Origin: Strongylocentrotus pallidus
Lineage: Eukaryota > Echinodermata > Echinoidea > Camarodonta > Strongylocentrotidae
Reading direction: 5' to 3'
Assembly: GCA_030265145.1 (NCBI GenBank)
Contig: JARBES010000114.1
Coordinates: forward strand, 23,170,546 to 23,196,002
Length of the DNA: 25,457 nucleotides
The notes below the pieces were generated by a model that ran no database searches, was not told where the DNA came from, and saw nothing but the letters and a program-made list of their open reading frames with translations. Below, piece by piece: positions 21,631 to 25,457 of the stretch. Numbering within the stretch: position 1 is the first letter of the stretch; every line of letters begins with the position of its first letter. Both the position numbers and the translations under genes were made by a program.

Positions 21631-21807
21631 ATGGCGTCAACCAAATCCTTCAGTAACTTTTCACTTCTTAAACTGGCTGCAAATATCCCGAAACTTGTCC
21701 GGGAGAACTTTTCGTCAGCGTTAGATCTAGACGTAGAGTATAGGGGTCGGTTTACGTTCCCCGCCCGGGTGGATAGCGGATTTAGTTTTCCCTACCCGGG
21801 CGCATGA
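21631..21807 (+). CDS. Possible divergent gene start with a TISU-like initiator (weak)
   Basis: On the plus strand the ATG at 21631 sits in CAAGATGGCGTC, which matches the TISU translation-initiator consensus SAASATGGCGGC at 11 of 12 positions. The 58-codon frame starts MASTKSFSNFSLLKLAANI. Its first 24 or so residues have several basic residues and only hydrophobic or hydroxylated neighbours, which is compatible with a mitochondrial presequence. Acidic residues appear later, and the C-terminal half is proline- and glycine-rich and probably not coding. A possible donor, GAC|GTAGAG, lies near 21732. Known: TISU genes have very short 5' UTRs and are often mitochondrial. I do not recognise the protein. 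The alternative is that this is simply the antisense of the PDZ gene's 5' UTR carrying a YY1 site. Confidence 0.22.
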   Translation: MASTKSFSNFSLLKLAANIPKLVRENFSSALDLDVEYRGRFTFPARVDSGFSFPYPGA

Positions 21808-21870
21808 GTTTTCACTTAACCCCCGTTAACCGAGCGTTTGAATTAATCCAAGTTTAAGGCAGGGGCCCAG
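21794..21870 (-). mobile_element. Possible small MITE or MITE end in the promoter region
   Basis: On the minus strand it starts CTGGGCCCCTGCCTTAAACT, resembling the minus-strand start of the 14581-14734 element (CTGGGCCCCGTCTTAAAGAG). The other end may be CCGGGCGCATGAG near 21794. The left boundary is uncertain and no target duplication was seen. Confidence 0.3.
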
Positions 21871-22670
21871 GCGGAGGCGATGGCTATCTTGCTGTGCTGG
21901 TTTGATTATACACGCAGATAGATAGACAAGGCTTTGAAATAACTTGTGTCAACTGATTCCAGCGATGCGAGGATGGGGATGGGCAGACTCCAATGCGAAG
22001 AAGAGGTGCTCTTTGTTTACCCGTCGTTCGAGATGGTCGAGTCCATTAGAACGGTGTGCGAGAGAGGGTTCTACTATGCATGTACTGGGTGGTATACAAC
22101 CCGCTTGGTATCTCGCATTCCCAGCGTAACTTTGTTGAGGTCTATGGGCGTAGCCAGATCGATGTGATTGCAAAGGGCGGCGGTGCTTCATGACTTCGCT
22201 ATTTTTCATGTCCAATTGTTTAATTGCAACAGATCACGTCATTGAAACCATTGATATAGTTGTATGAGCAATGACCCTTACAAACATGGGGGCAGCCCCC
22301 ATATCGATATCGCATGTATGTTCTATATGCAATACATGCTTCTATTCATTTACCCCCCCCTTATTCCTGAAGAAGAAACAAAACGCCCCTCTACTATAAC
22401 ACAGAACAAATTACAAGAGACATTATTACAAGGACATCGATCCTTGCATGGATGATCTGGAGGTACATTGTGGCCCCCCTGAATATTGGTTCATTTCTGA
22501 CGACTGTCATCACCCCCTCCCCATTCCAAAAAGATGAGACTAACGCCCCTATAACATCACACTGTACAAAAATAGAATGACAAACTATATTTAACTCGCC
22601 ATTACCTAACCCCTATTCTACACAAATCCTCTCTTTAAGATTCTAGACACAGAGTACCCTCGCACGTCCA

Positions 22671-22673
<3 letters not shown>

Positions 22674-22704
<31 letters not shown>
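22674..22704. repeat. (CT)n microsatellite
   Basis: About fifteen uninterrupted CT units. Confidence 0.95.
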
Positions 22705-22709
<5 letters not shown>

Positions 22710-22929
22710 AATATCTTAATTTAAAATCTATGTATATCAAGTGTTAATAACTACATTAGGTGTCCCCTAAACTCACTTATAGAGATTCTGCTTATTTTTT
22801 GGTATTGACACAATCCAAAAGCCACTCATACGCACTTCACTAAATTTGAAGAAAACGGTACTAAACGAAGTCACTATATTCCTAAACGTTAATAATCTTT
22901 GCTATTCTTCCTATATATCATTTTATTTT

Positions 22930-23138
22930 GTGGTTGTGGTTATTTTACCTGACTGCTAAGAAAGTATATAAATGCTTGTAAGTAAGCAACCAGATGGCCG
23001 ACGGCTTTCGGTCCACTCCGAGGGACCTGGTAATGAGGATTAATGCCTTACCAAAGGGCACTAGCGCATCGACTTGGTTTCGAACCCGGGTCACCGGATT
23101 ACGAGACCACTGCTCTACCAACTGAGCTTTCGCGCCTC
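22930..23138 (-). mobile_element. tRNA-headed SINE, Thr-like head
   Basis: On the minus strand, GGCGCGAAAGCTCAGTTGG (A box) starts near 23136, CTCGTAA forms a Thr(CGT)-like anticodon loop, and GGGTTCGAAACC is the B box. The body holds TTTGGTAAGGCATTAATCC, a GGTCCCTCGGAGTGGACC hairpin, a second small hairpin (CCGAAAGCCGTCGG), TGGTTGCTTACTTACAAGC and an end reading CTTAGCAGTCAGGTAAAAT. A mismatch at the base of the anticodon arm and the attached body argue against a tRNA gene. The piece AAGGCATTAATC is shared with the SINE at 12487. Confidence 0.82.
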
Positions 23139-23139
23139 C

Positions 23140-23756
23140 TTCATTATTAAAAAGATAAATTTTGCAAGCATTAAAATTTGTGAGTATTCTTTCTTCTGAT
23201 TGATTACCCATATCATTACACTGTTTCTAATCCCATTATTTTTTGCGAGCTTCGTTTCCATTTCATTGCATACATGATTGTTAAGCTTAACGATTTAATT
23301 TGTAGTGAAACGTTAATTAAACTTTCCTTATTATGAAATGAAAATATAATTGTAATTACAATACAATCTAATTACTTTTAGTATATTTATTCGATTTAAT
23401 TCGGAAACAAATGTCCAAACTGACAATATAGTGAACGTTATACGATTTGACGGTTGTGGTAGCTTTTATGCATAAATAACATTTTGGTATTAAACTACAG
23501 ATGAATACCCAAGCTGGCAAGTTCCCCCCCATATTATAGTACACAATATTTATAAAAAGTCAAGGATAACAAAAGTAGATTTTCGATTTGTTACTTTGTT
23601 ATTGTTTGGATGGAGCACAAGCCTATTCCTATTACTGATCTTCTTCCAACAGTTTTCATTTTTTTTTTTATTGACCGATTTATCTCTAACTTAATTTCAT
23701 TTTGTTGCTGATGTTTTTTTTTTCAGCTTCCATTTCCAGCAACTTTGATACGAAAC
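23140..23756. other. AT-rich stretch without identifiable features
   Basis: Very AT-rich, with small palindromes such as GTTAAGCTTAAC near 23279. No gene or repeat family was recognised. Confidence 0.5.
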
Positions 23757-23963
23757 TAAAGAAAGAGAGAAAATTGAAGAAGAGAGAATAATGGCAGGCA
23801 GAGAGAGATAGAGAGACGGAGAGAGAGAGAGAGAGAGAGAGAGGGGGAGGGGTAAATAAGAGGGGAATAAATAGAGAGTGACAAATGGGAGATGTGATAT
23901 GGGTGTAGAAAGAGGGGGAAAAGGGAGAGCAGGAGCAAGAGGGAGAAAAGAAAGAAAGGAAGA
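23757..23963. repeat. Purine-rich tract with (GA)n core
   Basis: A strongly purine-biased plus strand with a pure GA run at 23818-23843 and GAGGGGGAGGGG, AAGAGGGGGAAAAGGG and GGGAGAAAAGAAAGAAAGG stretches. The serine- and leucine-rich frames on the minus strand are low-complexity artefacts. Confidence 0.85.
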
Positions 23964-24269
23964 GGGGTATGTAAGGCTTTTCATATATGAAATGTTTTTG
24001 AAGTCAATCATCATTATGAAGATAACAGAAGAACTTACACACGAGTGATTTCATGTCTAAGACCAATGTTTCATGTTCATCGAGTTAGCCAAGATATAAT
24101 GATACACGAAGGCACTGGTGTCGAAGTATTGTCATGACATTTCGAAGCTATATCAAGTTATTATGAGTATCTAGGGTACCATCTCAATCGGGGGAGGGGT
24201 GAGGTGGGAAATTGGGGGACATGGGGAGAGGGTGTAATTGCAATGAACTATCACTACTGTTCCTAACAC

Positions 24270-24436
24270 AATCAAGTCTTGGAATTGCAGTAAGGAGTTC
24301 CGAGCCGCCCTGTATAGGAATTCGTGAATTAGAAGAGATCGAGATATTGGCTGGAACATTTTCATTCAAACAATTTGCAGCGATTACTGATGAGAAAAGA
24401 GGAAATAGCCGACAACATCCTCCCATAAACATTTGA
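24270..24436. other. Possible exon-like or conserved stretch, unassigned strand
   Basis: This stretch is more complex and more G+C-rich than its flanks and is open on both strands. The plus strand has a branch-point-like CTAAC and an acceptor-like AATTGCAG at about 24290, followed by a frame reading RELEEIEILAGTFSFKQFAA. The minus strand has a good acceptor-like TTTTCTCATCAG at about 24385, followed by NENVPANISISSNSRIP. I recognise neither protein and find no matching donor, so this is only a place to look. Confidence 0.2.
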
Positions 24437-24474
24437 TGTCATCCATGCATGATTGAGTGTAATATTGTGACCTA

Positions 24475-24476
<2 letters not shown>

Positions 24477-24508
<32 letters not shown>
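24477..24508. repeat. (CT)n microsatellite
   Basis: About fifteen TC units, uninterrupted. It produces an artefactual Arg-Glu repeat frame on the minus strand. Confidence 0.95.
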
Positions 24509-24509
<1 letters not shown>

Positions 24510-25271
24510 ACAAGCAGTCCATGCCAATCAAATTTGATTTTCGTTTCCACTTGCAAAGTGCAATATTCTGAGATATACCATTGCATATAAATGCAATGTA
24601 CTAAGATATACCTGTGAAAATAAATAGTGGCTACTGTTTTGTAGAGATTGATCGTAGGCACTAAAAAACGATTTTGAGTGTGTGGTGCTGTTCGGAAAAT
24701 AAATAACGACAGCGTTTGTGCTTTTATAGAAATTGTTTGAGACGGGTTCAGTTTCTTTTCTTGTTAATGTTCTATTGATTTCAAACTGTTACATTACAAA
24801 CAACTGTAATTGACCAATAATAATGCCTACTAATACACAAGGGCAGCGTGAAAGTCAATTTAATTAGATTAATTAAAAAATCTAGAAGAAGAAAAAAGAC
24901 ATAAACAAAAATGAAAGTTTTCAGCTAAATTTAAAATTATCCTTTCTCAAATTGAATTTATAGTTAGTTTCTTTGGTGCAGCCTCATTTAAGATTGATTC
25001 TCCATCTTTGCAACAAGAAACACAAGTTTGAATTGAATGGTGACGTGGAAGCCTATCTGTACATTGACGCACGGAGTTAGATCTCACCGAGTGGAGAGGT
25101 CGGCCCAAGACGAAACGAGGTACCCAGCAATCCACTCTACCATATTAGGAAAGACGTCGGCGCCAGACCCAACCGCCTGGAGCTCAGCTGGTAGAGACTC
25201 TGTGCAGCAGCGGATGCAATGGCTGTCTTGGGTATGGGTAGGATAGGATGCAGTCCGTACTTTCGCACACC

Positions 25272-25322
25272 ACGTACACACACACGCACACACGCACAGA
25301 CACCCTTACACACACACATACT
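25272..25322. repeat. Degenerate (CA)n microsatellite
   Basis: CA repeats interrupted by CGCACA, GCACAG and ACCCTTA. Frames across it are artefacts. Confidence 0.9.
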
Positions 25323-25400
25323 GTACATTAGTGTATGTTTATGAGGGTGACAAAACACGAGTTATTACTTCTTAGTTAAGCCTCAGTCACAAATGCCATT

Positions 25401-25427
25401 ACGAACTGCTACGAACGCCGTACGAAC
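25401..25427. repeat. Three phased ACGAAC hexamers at the window edge
   Basis: ACGAAC occurs at 25401, 25411 and 25422, spaced 10 and 11 bp. The preceding AAGCCTCAGTCACAAATG may be the end of a dispersed repeat that continues beyond the window. Confidence 0.4.
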
Positions 25428-25457
25428 GATTTTCAGACAATGGAAATTCGGGAAGAC

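Larger units (their letters stand above)
21578..22200 (-). promoter_or_regulatory. CpG-richer 5' UTR/promoter region of the PDZ gene
   Basis: Directly upstream of the PDZ start codon the sequence becomes visibly richer in G+C and in CpG (for example CCGCCCGGG, CCGAGCG, GGCGGAGGCG, GTCGTTCGAG, GGCGGCGG) than the AT-rich flanks. A YY1-type site, AAGATGGCG, lies at 21628-21636 on the plus strand, 51 bases upstream of the start codon. Known: YY1 sites of this form sit near transcription starts in many animals. No convincing TATA box was seen. The exact transcription start cannot be set from sequence. Confidence 0.45.

Noticed and set aside
23060-23138. Functional tRNA-Thr(CGT) gene on the minus strand
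   Set aside because: Mismatch at the base of the anticodon arm, weak acceptor pairing, and continuation into a SINE body with the usual hairpin and tail.
23697-24014. Ser/Leu/Pro-rich minus-strand frames
   Set aside because: They are direct translations of the purine-rich (GA)n tract.
24362-24661. Minus-strand frame with an Arg-Glu repeat
   Set aside because: The repeat is the (CT)n microsatellite at 24477-24508 read in frame.
25180-25230. tRNA A-box-like GGAGCTCAGCTGGTAGAG
   Set aside because: No B box or acceptor pairing follows at the right distance. At most this is a decayed SINE head.

Overview
The window is non-coding-rich eukaryotic DNA, most likely from a marine invertebrate and plausibly an echinoderm or other invertebrate deuterostome. 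The evidence is an AT-rich background, short ORFs without family signatures, spliceosomal-type intron signals at the one convincing exon, two tRNA-headed SINEs whose 3' tails resemble those common in marine invertebrate genomes, small TTAA-flanked MITEs, two nucleosome-to-dinucleosome-sized tandem arrays, many (CT)n/(CA)n/(TTC)n microsatellites, and a 100-N scaffold gap. Nothing looks bacterial, and I see no operon, rRNA or CRISPR. The species call is inference, not proof.

Layout. 1-720 is featureless AT-rich DNA. 720-1880 is a diverged tandem array of about 162-bp units packed with CACTGTG/CACAGTG. 2272-2794 is MITE copy 1 with TTAA target duplications. A SINE body (2834-2985) and a SINE tail (3648-3722) follow. 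3723-8190 is mostly unassignable, with a SINE tail at 7222-7272. 8195-9990 is a second tandem array of seven units of about 237-267 bp. 10600-10800 holds a cluster of CRE-like palindromes, followed by a 125-bp TTC polypyrimidine tract. 12479-12841 is a full tRNA-headed SINE with a candidate 8-bp target duplication. 14581-14734 is a short foldback element rich in TTGCGATT, next to the gap (14816-14915). 15583-16057 is MITE copy 2, inverted relative to copy 1. A second SINE body lies at 18338-18490, and a second tRNA-headed SINE lies at 22930-23138 on the minus strand.

The only well-supported host coding sequence is on the minus strand at 21470-21577. It is a 36-codon first coding exon giving the start of a PDZ domain of the synaptopodin-2/PDLIM type (MTGGPPWGFRLLGG), and it ends at a GT splice donor. 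No continuation of the PDZ fold could be recognised below it. If the exon is real, most or all of 1-21469 may be its first intron, which would explain why the window is almost wholly repeats. The CpG-richer stretch 21580-22200 would then be its 5' UTR and promoter. A TISU/YY1-like start (CAAGATGGCG) faces the other way at 21631, so a divergent second gene starting 53 bp from the PDZ start codon is possible but unproven.

No complete gene system can be reconstructed here. The interest lies in the divergent promoter, the two arrays, the paired MITEs, and SINE copies that share bodies and tails in different combinations.
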